In this document: piece by piece, positions 23,595-42,537 of the stretch
Position numbering within the stretch: the stretch's first letter is position 1
Layout: each line of letters starts with the position of its first letter
Source of the DNA: Antennarius striatus
Lineage: Eukaryota > Chordata > Actinopteri > Lophiiformes > Antennariidae
NCBI RefSeq assembly: GCF_040054535.1
Contig: NC_090796.1
Span: forward strand, 7,161,001 to 7,225,000
Direction of reading: 5' to 3'
Length of the DNA stretch: 64,000 nt
Translations under genes and position numbers: made by a program
The notes under the pieces: model-generated
What the model saw: the letters and a program-made list of their open reading frames with translations, nothing else
Databases searched by the model: none
Told to the model about the DNA's origin: nothing

Positions 23595-26500
23595 ATGGAG
23601 TCTCGTTTCGCTCATCTGCGCCAACGAGACACCAGTGTGTCGATGCTGAGGGTGAAAGTGTCCCGTAGGAAGTCTCAGTCTCAGAAAGAGAACCGAGATC
23701 GAGCTGTGAATACACGCAGGCGTCTTGACAAGCTCCCGGAGCTGGAATTGTCTTCTCTCGATGCTTCAGTCACGATGGCCAACATGTCAACCATTCAGGA
23801 AAAGACGATGAACAAATCAGTGATTGCTAAAAGTACAGTTTGATTTTCCATCACATCTGCAACTCAAAACTCAGATTTTTCTTTGATCACTGTTCTAGCT
23901 AATTTTGCGTCTTGGTTTCTCATCAGTTGTTGCTGCAGAAGACAGGTTGAAACAGCTTGCACGCTGGAAAGAGCGTAAGGCTCTTGAGAAGGAGAAGGAA
24001 AAGAGACAAAATAAGCATAAAGTGGTTTTTAAGACTGGCATATATCATCCAAAGGATACATTCATCGAAGTCCCTCAGTTTGCGGTGTCAGCCAGAGCCA
24101 AGGAGGCGAAGGAAGCTCACAAAAATGCAAGTTAATAGTCTTTGTTACACGTTTGTGTAGGTTCTCTGTTATCCAAAGCTGTTTAAGTCAATCCACTGGG
24201 CGTTAAGAAAGTTCTTCAAGACGTTTCGTCTCTTGGATGAGAGATGAAACATTGACTTAAACAGCTTTGGATGCTCTTTGCTGTACTTATTTTTTATAAT
24301 TACTCCAGATATTTGACCCCAATGATTAACCTGTAGTTTATTTGTCATTTAGATTAAACTGAGCACTGTCCCATCTCAGAGTACCAGAGTAACTCGTTCG
24401 ATGAAACAACAACAACAGCAGCAGCCGCTCCAGCAAGATCAGAGGGTAGTATATTTGTCTAACATGTCTTTCCTCTAGTTGTGTGATTAACTTCAATAGT
24501 GGTAAAAGCTGACATGAACTTTTTTACTTTGTTTTTGCCAACATTTGTACAGATTCTGAAGATGCAGCATCCAAATACTGTGGGAAGGAAAGGTAAATTG
24601 GACTTGTGTTTTTAAATCCTAATTTCCCACTTTGTGATGAAAGAAAAATATTATCATTAAGCGTCACTTTAAATTAATTGAGGGACACATTTTTCTGTTG
24701 CCTGATTTGTTCTAAATCTAATGTTTCCTTCCTGCCACAGCTGTCCCTCCTGTGGAAAAATCCACCAGGAGCCGTATTGCTCCGACTAATCCTGCACCAC
24801 CTAAGTCCAAGGCTGAAGTTTTTCAGGGTAACAAACAAGTAAAATCACATAACTGGTACTTGAGACCAGCTCCGGTGTTGTTTTCACCCTGTTGTGTTTC
24901 TTTAGTTGCATCTCAATCAGTGTCTCTGTGTCATCCCATCTCCTGTAATAGACCCTGTCGTAAGAGCTGTATCAACAAGATCAGCCAACAAGCTTCCTGC
25001 TACTGTAGTTCCTGTGGTGAAAGACAAACCTAAGGAGAAGTCTGCAGGTAAATTAAGCCTTTTTTTTTTCTCATTATTGCTCATAAAAGCACTGGAAATG
25101 TGACCACTAAAGCAGACTGAGAGCTGTACGAAAATTACTTGCAATAATTTTAAATACCTCTCTTCCCTCAGATGTTAGAAGTACAAGGAGCAAATCCAAC
25201 ACTGCAGTCCTACCTGAGAGAGAAAGGAAATTTAAAAGTATGATTCAATGCTGACAAGAATTAGTTTTAAATAATGACATGACATGAACAACAGCGTAAG
25301 TTAATCATGGTGATTTTTTTTTGTCTTTTGTTTTATACAGAAACACTCTGTAGTACTGCTCCACCTGCTCTGCCTGAGGTGAGAAATTCTGAGAGTATTA
25401 TACCATGTCTGTAAAAAACAGATTTTTAATTTTGACAGTAATTGACTAGTTTGCTGTGAATAACTCCTGTATTTGTCTAAGCAGGAGCGTGAAATGCAGG
25501 TCCCGGAGCAGAAACCTGGCACCCCCAGCCCAAAGTCCTGCTCCAAGGAAGATGACTTAGCGGTGGACAAAGCCCTAGTGGAGTCCACGGCTGCTGTGGA
25601 TCCTGTAGATGCCCAGTCTTTTGCCCCTGAGGGTTTTGTCTTCCAGGCTCCTGATGGCTTGTCCTTCAAGTTCGAGCCTCTCACTCCTCGCTCAGCTGAT
25701 GCCTTTCTCACGCCAAAGTGTGTTTATTTTCTCTATTTCTGCTAATATTTATATTGAGGGAAGTCGAAACACAGAAAATATTGAATACTTTTTCCAAATT
25801 TAAAAAACCTTATTAGTCCCCAAAGGACAATTGGGGGAAAAAAAAGTTTTATGTAACCTAAATTACCAAAGTAACAATACAATACCAGCGAATTTTGCCT
25901 GTGCATCTTAAAGCATGAATAGTGTTCTAACACAGTCCATGTTGTCACTTTTACTACTTAGCATCAGCTTCAGTCTTCCACCAGTGCCCGTGTTCCAAGC
26001 TGAGTCCAGCTTGAGTCACTCTCTTCATACGACTCCCACTGTAGATCCTCTCACACCTGCCAGCCCCCTGGTATTAAACCACGACGTGCCATATTTCAGG
26101 TGCCAAATTTTTTTAATACATTGGGTCATTTGTCTAATTCTTTTCTATATTTTCATGTAATTCAAATTTTCTAAATCTTTTCATTTTTATATCATTCAGA
26201 TCAGAAATTGCCAATGAAACAGACAGATTGACAAATCTTTGTATCCAGTGGGAGGCTAAAGTGGAGGATGAGTCCATCCCAGAAGAGAGTGAGCTTATTT
26301 TCTGTACATCATAACAATGCCGTTGTACTAATATTGGTGCTGTTAAAGAGTGTTCTGAATTGATAGGATGTGATTCCCAAACCAAATGTGAATTCATTTC
26401 TATCCCCTGTTTAGTGAGAGATCGTATGCGAACAGCAGTTGGCCAAGCTCGGTTGTTGATGAAGGAGCGCTTTAAACAGTTCAGCGGCCTGGTTGACGAC

Positions 26501-29036
26501 TGCGAATTGGGCCGAGGGGAGAAGATTACAACTTGCACTGACTTGCAGGGCTTCTGGGACATGGTTTATTACCAGGCAAGATTCACAGTAATAGAAGGAA
26601 AACAAATTGTCGCCTACAACGGAGATGGGTATCTATCATACTTTTACCGTCTTTCAGGTAGAGGATGTCAACAAGAAGTTTAATGCACTGAAGGAAGCAG
26701 AGAGCCGGGGTTGGGTGGAGGAGTTCAAGCCCCCACCACGACAGAAGAAAGTAGTGAAGGTGAAGATGCTCAAATCATTATTTTAAAACAGACAAAATGA
26801 ATACATATGTTTGACCTAGCAGCATCATATGTACAGTGTTTTCATTGGCGGTCATTTCCATATTGTTTCTACTAATGTTGATAACATCTGGATCAAAACT
26901 GGGTGGATTTTTTTCTGTTTCTGTCATGATGTTGATTCAAAGACAAATTGTCCTTGCCCAGAAACCCTCAGCTACAACGGTCAATCCATCAGGAAGCAAA
27001 GCAGCGGCAAAGTCCCGTCTGGCTGCTGTGAAAGCAGCCATGAAGGCCAAACAGCAGGCTGCAGAGAAAACGGCAAAGGATGCTGAGAATGATGATGGCA
27101 CATGCAACAATTCTCAGGAACCAGAGTCTGCAGCGGAACCCCAACAGACAGACGCTCTGGTCTTTGATGGAGGTTTCTTCAAGGTGGAGAGCCCTGCAAA
27201 ACCAACAGGTGAAGAAAAACAAGTCCACCTAAGACTTCCTAGTGATTTTATTTCTCCCAATAATTAATCTAGATTTGTAGATCAGTACTAATAATAATGT
27301 CGTTCATCCTTCATTTGTAGGTCCTTTGAGAAGATCCAGCCGTCTGAGTGCTTCCGTGCTGTCTCAGACCTCACCCTGCGTCAACTACCTCTCACCTAGA
27401 AGAGTCACTCGACGATCCCTCGCACTGGCGCAGACCCCCGTTCACACCGCCAGCCCTCCAGCTCAGGCCACCTGCACTCCTTCCCAGCTCAATCTTACCC
27501 CCGCCCAAACCCTAGAGTCTCAGCACAGCACTCCTCCTCAGTTGTCTCATCACAGGAAGGACACTGTGAATGTCTCTCTTTGTTTCTCTCCTGTCCAGGA
27601 AGAGCTTTCACAAAATATCCTTCCCAAAGAAGGCCCTGAGTGCCAGTTAGACAGAGTAGCTGGATTGAACGAGACCACAACCGTAAATTCACTTCCGTCC
27701 ATCTCTGTGGTGGAGGAACAAGCTGAGGCGTCTTGTAAGACGCTTCCTGTCACCCCGGCCCCTGAGATCTTATGTCAGAGTTTTGTATCATCTCTCCTTT
27801 TGTCTCCCACCCAACTACCCATTACTTCTTCTGTGGAGCCCCAGGAGTCAGTGTGTCTCACTCCTGGCTGCTTAGATGTGGAGGTAAAACCATTTTCAGG
27901 CTTAACTAAAGTGATGTCTGTGCTTCACTGACTGTATTAAATAAAACCTGTCATCCCGCCATGCAATACAATAAAGGAGTTCTTACAATTTCAGGATATT
28001 CCTGGGTTGGACATTGAACGTTACCTCCAGCCATCACAGAGATGCAGCCTGTCACCGAGGGAAGCTGTTGCTGAGGAGACATTCTCTCCCATGGCAGTGG
28101 ATGTAGAAATGAAGAGTCCCGGGGGTGAAACTGAGGACTTCCTTACTCGGCAAGAAACAGGTATGATTGTATGTATGTACACACACATTGTATGTCTGGG
28201 CTTCGCAGCTCAGCAGTAATAATGCCTGTTAAAACTACAGCGAGTTGGATTTCTACATTTAAAGTTATTTTAAAATTGCATATTTAACAAAGATTTAAAA
28301 CTTACAGTGGGCATTGACACTGTTAAAAACTGCAATGACATTATCATTCTATGTCCTCCTGTAGAGACTAACTACAGATCAATACACTACTAAACTAATA
28401 GTAATTAATCTGAGGATAGCTGAGCTTCATGTGATCAGGCAGATGGAATGAATGTTTGGCCCAACATCCAGAGCGCCATCTGATATCAGAGTGGAGATAG
28501 CATCTGTTGAACAAATGATCTCAGATCTCAGTTATCTTGTTTCAGTCTTCTGCAATGTCTTTATTACACATGTTAATATCATTTATTGATCAGCACTAAG
28601 TCTACTTTAATAATCAAATCTCTTCAAATATAAGATATGCATGTTGGAACTTAGAGAAAATGTTGCCGTTGTATGGTTTTTGGAGCAAACGCACTGTTTC
28701 TTCTGGTGTAAGTCTATTTTAAACTCATGTTACAAACTGCACATGTGACTCTCTTCTCCCTTCTCACTGTCGTCACAGCACTGCCTGCAGTGTCTTCGGT
28801 GTTGTTCCCTCAGTCACCACAGGTTTTTTCCCTTCTATTCTTTTCACATTCAAAAACTCCTTTAATTCCACATTGAATGATTTTCTCATGTTACTTTTAT
28901 TGCTGTGCATTATGTCTTTTTTTTTAAGGCCCAGACAGCTGAGTCTGCCCTGTTGCTCTTCACCCCGGACCTGAAGGACCGGATACGCCAGTCTGTCTGT
29001 CCAAGTGACCTCATGGTCTTCACGCCTCCCTCCTAA
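23595..29036 (+). CDS. dlgap5: DLGAP5 / HURP, mitotic spindle protein, about 903 aa
   Basis: HURP binds and stabilises kinetochore microtubules under Ran and Aurora A control. Exons: 23595-23832, 23927-24130, 24353-24445, 24553-24592, 24741-24827, 24952-25047, 25172-25237, 25341-25378, 25485-25717, 25962-26099, 26200-26288, 26415-26575, 26658-26759, 26962-27208, 27321-27883, 27995-28160, 28779-28822, 28929-29036. The N-terminus (MESRFAHLRQRDTSVSMLRV) and the Lys-rich coiled coil in exon 3 (RWKERKALEKEKEKRQNKH, then FKTGIYHPKD) are HURP hallmarks. The GKAP region spans exons 11-13 (RLTNLCIQWEAKV, then GFWDMVYYQVEDVNKKF). PGLDIERYLQPSQR is near the C-terminus. Oddities: the intron after TACCAG at 26575 has a GC donor, and exons 3 and 4 do not join in phase (see findings). 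Human protein: 846 aa. Confidence 0.93.
24165..24285 (+). repeat. MITE-like hairpin repeat in dlgap5 intron 3
   Basis: Perfect 20-bp inverted arms at 24173-24192 and 24251-24270 enclose an inner imperfect palindrome around cttggatgagag. It is the same family type as 11945-12085. It lies only 40 bases after the exon 3 donor. Confidence 0.65.
25806..25845 (-). repeat. Short LINE/SINE 3' tail in dlgap5 intron
   Basis: The reverse complement reads ttgtcctttggggactaat followed by aagg, matching the tail at 35649-35692. Confidence 0.45.
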
Positions 29037-29167
29037 TGGGCATAAAATATTGTTTTTAAACTTGGACATATATTTCATATATTCTATACTTTTAATGCTC
29101 TTAAGAGAAAAAACCCTGTGTGATTCTTATTTTTAGTATTCAGTGGAAAAGATGCTTACATTTCTTA

Positions 29168-29173
29168 ATTAAA
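29168..29173 (+). terminator. dlgap5: Polyadenylation signal of dlgap5
   Basis: ATTAAA lies 132 bases after the stop, followed by a GT-rich stretch. No AATAAA occurs nearer. Confidence 0.5.
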
Positions 29174-29412
29174 GTTGTGGATAAAAAAACCGAAATGGCC
29201 AGTGGTCTTCATTTACAACCTTGGACAGTCCAATATTTAATTCAATACATTTATTTCTTATTGTATTTGAAAGTTCTAGACGTTTGGCTCAAAAGCTGTG
29301 TAGACAGAAATATAACAATTAAGGATGGTGTCTGCTGCCCACACTACTAAATCTTGTCTTCCACCTGTAACACATTACATTAAAACAATGAGCTGTGTGG
29401 GCAAAAGTCATG

Positions 29413-29426
29413 GCGCCATCTGGTGG
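29413..29426 (-). promoter_or_regulatory. CTCF-like site between convergent genes
   Basis: The reverse complement ccaccagatggcgc matches the CTCF core CCASYAGRKGGC at every position. It lies between the 3' ends of dlgap5 and rsph10b. Occupancy cannot be told from sequence. Confidence 0.5.
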
Positions 29427-29463
29427 CTGTGAACTGGACTGCAGTTGAATCAAGAATAAGGAC

Positions 29464-29510
29464 TAGATAGATAGATAGATACTTTATTAATCCCGGAGGA
29501 AATTGCATAG
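29464..29510 (-). repeat. LINE 3' tail carrying a polyadenylation signal
   Basis: On the minus strand this reads tttcctccgggattaataaa and then gtatctatctatc, the usual tail of teleost L2/CR1-like LINEs. AATAAA falls at 29483-29488 on the minus strand, about 120 bases after the rsph10b stop codon. Confidence 0.65.
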
Positions 29511-29606
29511 ACAAGGTTACTTAAGTCTGGTGATTATAACAAGATAAAATGCAAATGGGGAATATGTGTGATCTCTGGCTGGCTTTAAGGGGGGACTCAT
29601 GCTAGT

Positions 29607-36306
<6,700 letters not shown>

Positions 36307-36399
36307 GGCAACAGAACACCTACGGCAAGCATCATCAGCCAAACATCGCAAAAAACGAATACTGTGCATGTCTTACTTGTTTTTTAAACTAGTTCTTTA

Positions 36400-37028
36400 C
36401 ATACCTATTGTAAATGCAAATTTTCATATCCAGTGTCAACTATACTACCTCAAATGTTCGTGCTTTTTAATATTTTATTTTAATCTAAAGTCGAGAAGCC
36501 GTTCCAGACTATTTTAATCCTTCATTTTATTAACACAGAAAGCTAAAACTAAAACGATGATTTGACTTTATAAAATATGGTGCAATTAATCAAATCAAGC
36601 TGACCACATTATATAATGTGCTGAATTTTTTTTTAGAATTTTCTTGTAATTTCACTGTAATTTTATCTGGGGACAAAAACACAGATCACTAGTGCAAACA
36701 AAAACAGGCCCAGCATAGTGTATATGGTTAAGGCATAGCTATTTATAATATAAATTACAATTTAATAATTACTCATGTATTTAATTACATTTCCATGTTC
36801 TAGCAGGTACACTGTGTTCTATAATACTATCATTACATCATACTCAGTATTATGGGAACTCTAAGCTTTGACACTTCAATTAATTTCACTAGAACTTAAA
36901 TACTTTGAGACCTTTAGTATTGGGCATATTGAAGAATATTTTTATCGAGTTTTAAAATATTTTCACATGAAGTGGATTAAAAGGGAACAGACAATAGAAA
37001 GTGGCATCAAATTTTGGAAAATATTTGG
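36400..37028. other. Spacer between rsph10b and pms2
   Basis: AT-rich sequence with no recognisable exon; it must contain the rsph10b promoter and the region downstream of pms2. Confidence 0.4.
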
Positions 37029-37034
37029 TTTATT
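37029..37034 (-). terminator. pms2: Possible polyadenylation signal of pms2
   Basis: AATAAA on the minus strand, about 230 bases downstream of the pms2 stop codon. Confidence 0.5.
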
Positions 37035-37265
37035 TCACTTCTAAGTGGTGTTAAAATGTATAAAAAAAATTGGCATGAAAAACAGTAATCAGTCTGAAAA
37101 AAACACTATCAGTCAATACTTATCATTTGAGCCAGACAACTATGTAGTATGTAGATTTTGTCACAAGAATGAACAATTATATTTAACAGAAAAAATGCGG
37201 ATAAAAGTGAATTCTTGTCTTGACAAGTAAAGTATCATTATCCAGCGGTTGCTTCCTCAACGTTG

Positions 37266-40200
37266 TCAGTCTTGTGAGATGATGTCCAGGTTGGCGAGGT
37301 GTCTCATGGTGGGCCTTCCATGAGGACAGTTCCACGGATGTTCTATCTCTCCCATGTGTACCAAGAGCTTTTTCATCTCACTGACACTCAATGCAGTGCC
37401 GATCATCACCTTCAGGGCAACATAAGCAACGAGAAAATAAGGATTATGTTGACATTCATCCAAACTGGTTTTTGTTTAGCGGACTTTACACTACTATTAA
37501 AGCCCGAAGTACATTTACAGGTTTTTATTATTGAAGGTTACTGACATGACCACTTCAACTAAAATTGAAAAAAAAAATAAAAAAATCAAAATATACCGAA
37601 AGACAGACAAGAACAAAAAATAAACGTATGTAAATATTTCAAATAAGGTTAAAGAAACTATTTAATGTACAAACTTACAGATTTTCTACAGGCTCTTGAC
37701 GCAAACATCTGCCTGACACGTGATGGTCGACACATGACCCCTGGGCTGTCACTCAGCATGAAGACGAGCTCCTCAATGTCAGCTGGACCAAAAGTCCAAT
37801 TTTTACTGGTGGGCAGAGAAACCAGCTTAACCCTCTCCATCACCTGAGCTGCAGTTACAACAAAAAAGAAAATTAAAAAAAAAATCAAGCTTATTGTTTG
37901 TATTCACATTACAATACTCTGCGATAATAATCCAACTCATGTTTAAACATTAAATAGATTAAATAGCCATACCTTCCTCGTCAACAAGGAATTCAAATCC
38001 ATTTTTTCGAAAAATCTCAATGTTCTCTATGAGAACATTTTCGCTGACAGCAGTGAGGTGAAGCTTCTGGGGCCTGAAATGGTAAAAAAAAAAAAAAAAA
38101 ATCACCCTACAATTAAAACACAATTCTAAGCAGCAGAAGGTAACGTATATTCATGGATCTATATTCTTACACTATCAGTTTCTGTCCCTGGAGCACAGTG
38201 TGCTGCTGCAGCATCTCAAAGTTGTACTTCTCATCTGTAGCGTGCTGATCAATCATGAAGATGTCTGAGTTGAGTTTGGTGATAATGAAACCCAGATTAA
38301 ATTGACCGATGATCTCCATCTGTCTGAACATGTCCTTACTGTTGGGAGGAGATACTATTTACCATTATTGTCATTTTCACTCAGCAGCAGTTTAAGGGAT
38401 TAAAACTTTACCTGATCTCTTTCTTGAGCTCATCCTCTGCGGTCTGGTTTTCTCCAGGGTTGATCTTGGCCCTGAAGCGTCGATAGTGCAGAACATCTCC
38501 AGCACTTTGAGCCCATTGGTCCTGCAACCTCTTAATCCGTCTTGTCAGGTCTTGTAAAGAGAATTGGAGAGGCACCGTCCTTCTCTGTAGGCAGACTGGA
38601 GCATCCACCTTCAAAGAGGATCCCTCTGAATGGTTGGATTTGTGTCCTGTGAGCAAATCTGGATTCTCTGTCCTCGCCCTCTTGGCATCAGGACTCATAG
38701 CGCAGTCCTTGTAGCTGCATGACTCAGTCAACTCTTCTCCTTCTTCAGGAATAGCATGATTGTTGTCAGTCATTTCTTCGATTGCTTCACTTATAACACC
38801 AGGACTGTCCAGTCCATGATTTGAATGTTGAGGATTTTGTGATGGTATTATGAGGTCACAATTGGACGCAGCACTTTCTTTTTCAGATTCTGTATCACTA
38901 AATGCTGTTCCATACCTGAACTTATCCAGTGCAGACTTTTGTACCGAGGAGCATTTTGCTGGGTCCCTTGTGGGTTTCAGAGGAGATGTCACATTTGAGG
39001 TGCAGATGGTAGGTTTGTCATTGCCCTTAAAAAAAGACTGCAGTGTTTTCTGTGTTGGGCCACTGTTAGTAGTTTTTGTTACCATTGAAGAGCTGTGATG
39101 GTTTGAAAAAGCTGCTTTAAGGCCAGCCAGGTTAAGGGATGACTTTGGGCTCTTGGTGCCTGAATCCTCTGCAGGTTTTCTTGGGTTCTCATTAGAAGGG
39201 ACAACTCGGCAAACATCAGATTTCAGATCTAGAAACAATTAAGTCATTATTACTGGATATAATGTTATTATAACACTGAAATATTAATCTAATATGCTGA
39301 TTATAAGGTTGAACTTACTAGTGTTGTGTGCAGATGTACTGTTCAGGCTGATTTTATTTACCCCGCTTTCATACATGTTTATAAGCGAGGTCTTCAGAAT
39401 AGACAGCAAGAGTTTCTCCTCCTGGAGGAAAATCTGTCTCTTGTCTGGTGTTACGTTCACATCCACGCATTCTGAAATAACGCCACAAAAAAAACTCATA
39501 TAGTACAGAAAGTTGGATGTGTGTGTCAGAAATCACTGTTCTGCTTTTAGCTTACCAGAGGCTACAGCTATGTTCAAGGCAACAAATGGATATTGATGTC
39601 TGTTGTACATATGATACACTTCATTCACAAGTTTTGTCACCTGCAAATTTAAAGAAAAACTCAGATATAATACTATAATTTAAAGATATTGTTATATCTC
39701 CTTGTACTTCAGTGTGTTATAAACCCTTCTTATGTTAAAACAATTATATAACTTATATAGCGACTAAATATTTATTACCTTAAGAGGATCACACGGCCGA
39801 TTGTTAATGAAGAAGAACTGCCTGTCCGTAGCACTTCTCCCTACACCATGATCTCCTTGAGAGACAAATCCTGCAACGCTGCAAAAATAGTTTGTATTTT
39901 TTGTTGCTGTTGTTTTTGTGTTCTCTGAACACAAAAACAATACTTCAAAACGATGGTATCACTCACGAAAATAGCTGTTTGGGTAGATCTGCATCATGAA
40001 GTCCATATTCTTCAAGAATATTTTCCGTCGGGGATACTTGCTGAAAAGGCAGAAGACTCTGCAGCTGCAGACCACAAAACAACCACTAGATTTACTTTTT
40101 TGAATAATAATATAATATACTGTAACATAAAAGAATAACAGATCAATAAATAAAATAAATATAAATAATTTAAGGCAGTGTCTTGAATATTCAGCACTGA

Positions 40201-41901
40201 TAATGTAAAATGGACACCTTCTGCTGATTACAAATGAGCAAAACAAAAAAAAAAAGTTTGAAACAAATGTTTGAACCTGTTTTGGCCCAAATATGGCTCC
40301 TATGTTGTCTCTCATACTGTGGCTGCCACTGGTGCTGAGCACAGTGCTTCGCTTCCCCTGTCCATTTTGATTGGAGCAAGTGATTCGCACTCCTGTAGAG
40401 ATGATACAGTAGGACTGCAGGACGTGTATCATTTTGGCATACTCCTGAAATGAGAACAACAAAATTAAATCAATATTAAATTCAAGATGGCATAACATAT
40501 GTGAAGACCAGAAAACACATATTATATAGATATTTTAGATTATTTTTTGCTCACTTTGGGAAAAAAAAATATAGAAGCAAAGACAGTGATTGTTGGATGA
40601 CTGGCCTTTTTAATATTGCGTTGGAACTCCTTGTGTCGAACAGGTAAGGTGTAGAAGAGCTGCTGCAGACTAACTGTGGAGCCTTGCTGTCGTGGATGGG
40701 GGGACTTCTGCACTAGTAGACCTTTATGGTCAAACACCAGCTTAGTTCCCACTTGACTGGACTCATGGCATGTCACAACACAAAGGTTACTAGTACAGAA
40801 GGACAGATGGGATTTCAAAAGACGATCACAGCCTGTATAGTATGCATGACATTAATGTGGCTGTTTACATGTTTACCTCAGAGCACATAAAGAGCTCAGA
40901 GCTTCACCTCTGAAACCAAATGTTTCCACATGGATGAGATCAGTGAAGTCCCTCAGTTTTGATGTGTGATGCTTCAATGCTGTAAGACGTAAACAGGAAC
41001 TTTGACTTAAACAAACAGACCAAGCAGAGATTAGCTGCTCAGAGATAAACAAAGATAACACTTACTAAGTCCCTCAAAGTTGGCTTCTTCTACTCCTTTG
41101 CCATTGTCTGACACTTCCACTAATTCAGCTCCACACTCCTTCAGCCTGACATCTGGAACATACAATGACATCATAATATGGTCAAAACAGGTCATATCCG
41201 ACTCTTAGAAAACGTATTTTCCTACTGTACTAAACCATAAAACCTTAAAACATGCTTATCATGGATATGACCAAAAATGTAGCTACGTGATTCATAGATA
41301 ATCACCAAATGTATGAATACTTGCCAATGTTCGTGGCCCCTGCATCAATGCTGTTTTCCACCAGCTCTTTGACAGCAGTCGCCAAAGTCAGCACCACCTG
41401 TCCTGAACAGATCTGATGCACTGAGTGCTTATCGATGGCCTTAATGGCCCCAGCAGGTTCAGAGCTGTAGTGAAGAAAAACCAAAACTGTTAAAATGATC
41501 TGTAAATTTAATTTCTGAAGCAGCCTAGGTCAATGTGTAGTTACAGTTAAAAAATTATAAAATTGATAAATACTATGTTAATATGACCTGTGACACATAC
41601 ATGAGGACCATGGAAATAAAGGAAGAGTTAAATTTAATTGCTACAACCAATCATAGCGTCATTATACTGCAAGAGTGACCCCATTATAATAAGTATGTGT
41701 GTGTTTAAATAAAGTAAAATAATATGCATGACACGGAGTTTTCATTAATGGGTGACATAAATGATTAAAAGTGAAAATACTGGGTCTAAAATGTAAAAGG
41801 TATTCAACGTTACAATTTACTAAGACGGAAGTTCAAGAATTCTCTGCAGGTCAGTTCGATAAAGAAACGCTTTTGCAGATAACCTACCAAGCATCAGACA
41901 T
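37266..41901 (-). CDS. pms2: PMS2, MutL-type mismatch repair endonuclease, 843 aa
   Basis: With MLH1 it forms MutLalpha, which nicks the faulty strand in mismatch repair. Exons in order: 41901-41888, 41464-41325, 41152-41066, 40979-40877, 40789-40606, 40444-40277, 40064-39967, 39878-39779, 39640-39556, 39471-39319, 39228-38412, 38338-38171, 38073-37973, 37848-37679, 37409-37266. The N-terminal GHKL ATPase shows [21 protein letters not shown] and [15 protein letters not shown]. The disordered linker is exon 11. The C-terminal endonuclease has [12 protein letters not shown] from about residue 680, SRACRKS, and the zinc-site [10 protein letters not shown] from about 823. Intron 2 has a GC donor. 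The exon 5 donor is ambiguous and may add 17 residues. Exon 11 contains QKTLQSFF (437-444), which looks like a PCNA box. Human: 862 aa. Confidence 0.97.
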
Positions 41902-42537
41902 CTTTTAAGAGTGAATAGATTAGAGAGACTTTTTCTCTAAACGTGACTATTTGATACGAGAAAAGGATGAGAAAGCCACGAAGACGTCATTGTCAAATAA
42001 GGATAGTTTGCAGCTTTTATCCATAAAGTTAATGTGAAAACGCAGCGTATCGTAAACACAAATGAAGCGATACCGCGCGTCTGCGCATGTTTCTTCGTGA
42101 GCGTCACTCGTGCGCAAAGCTGCGCAGTTTGAATAATTTTAAAACTTTTAGTGGCGTGGAAACATAACGTGAGATCGTATCGATAACCACGTCAAATATC
42201 GACGATAATTTCAATAAATGACAACATTGACAAGTTTTATCGCAAAAGTGTTCAAAACGCTGTCGCGTTCACTCATCAAAATATGCGGGTAATTAGGGCT
42301 CGTTGTGCAGTTATCTCATATTTTAAAAATGATACAAATCTCTTTTTGTGTTAAAGTAAATTGATGTATATATGTTTGTCTTCTGATCTCTATTTTTAGT
42401 ATGATTTAATATAATAGAGATTTTACATTGTGCTACTTGGTAGAACGTTTCTTTTCTTTAATATACCTTTATTTTCGTTATTGCTAAGCACGCACATTTT
42501 CAGAAGGTCCCTAACTCCTTATTGCAACAGCGGAATC
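41902..42537. promoter_or_regulatory. Divergent promoter region of pms2 and eif2ak1
   Basis: The start codons of the two divergent genes are 802 bases apart. The part 42060-42130 is CpG-rich for this window and contains ctgcgcatg and gtgcgcaaagctgcgcag, resembling NRF1 half-sites. No TATA box is obvious. Transcription starts are not determined. Confidence 0.5.
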
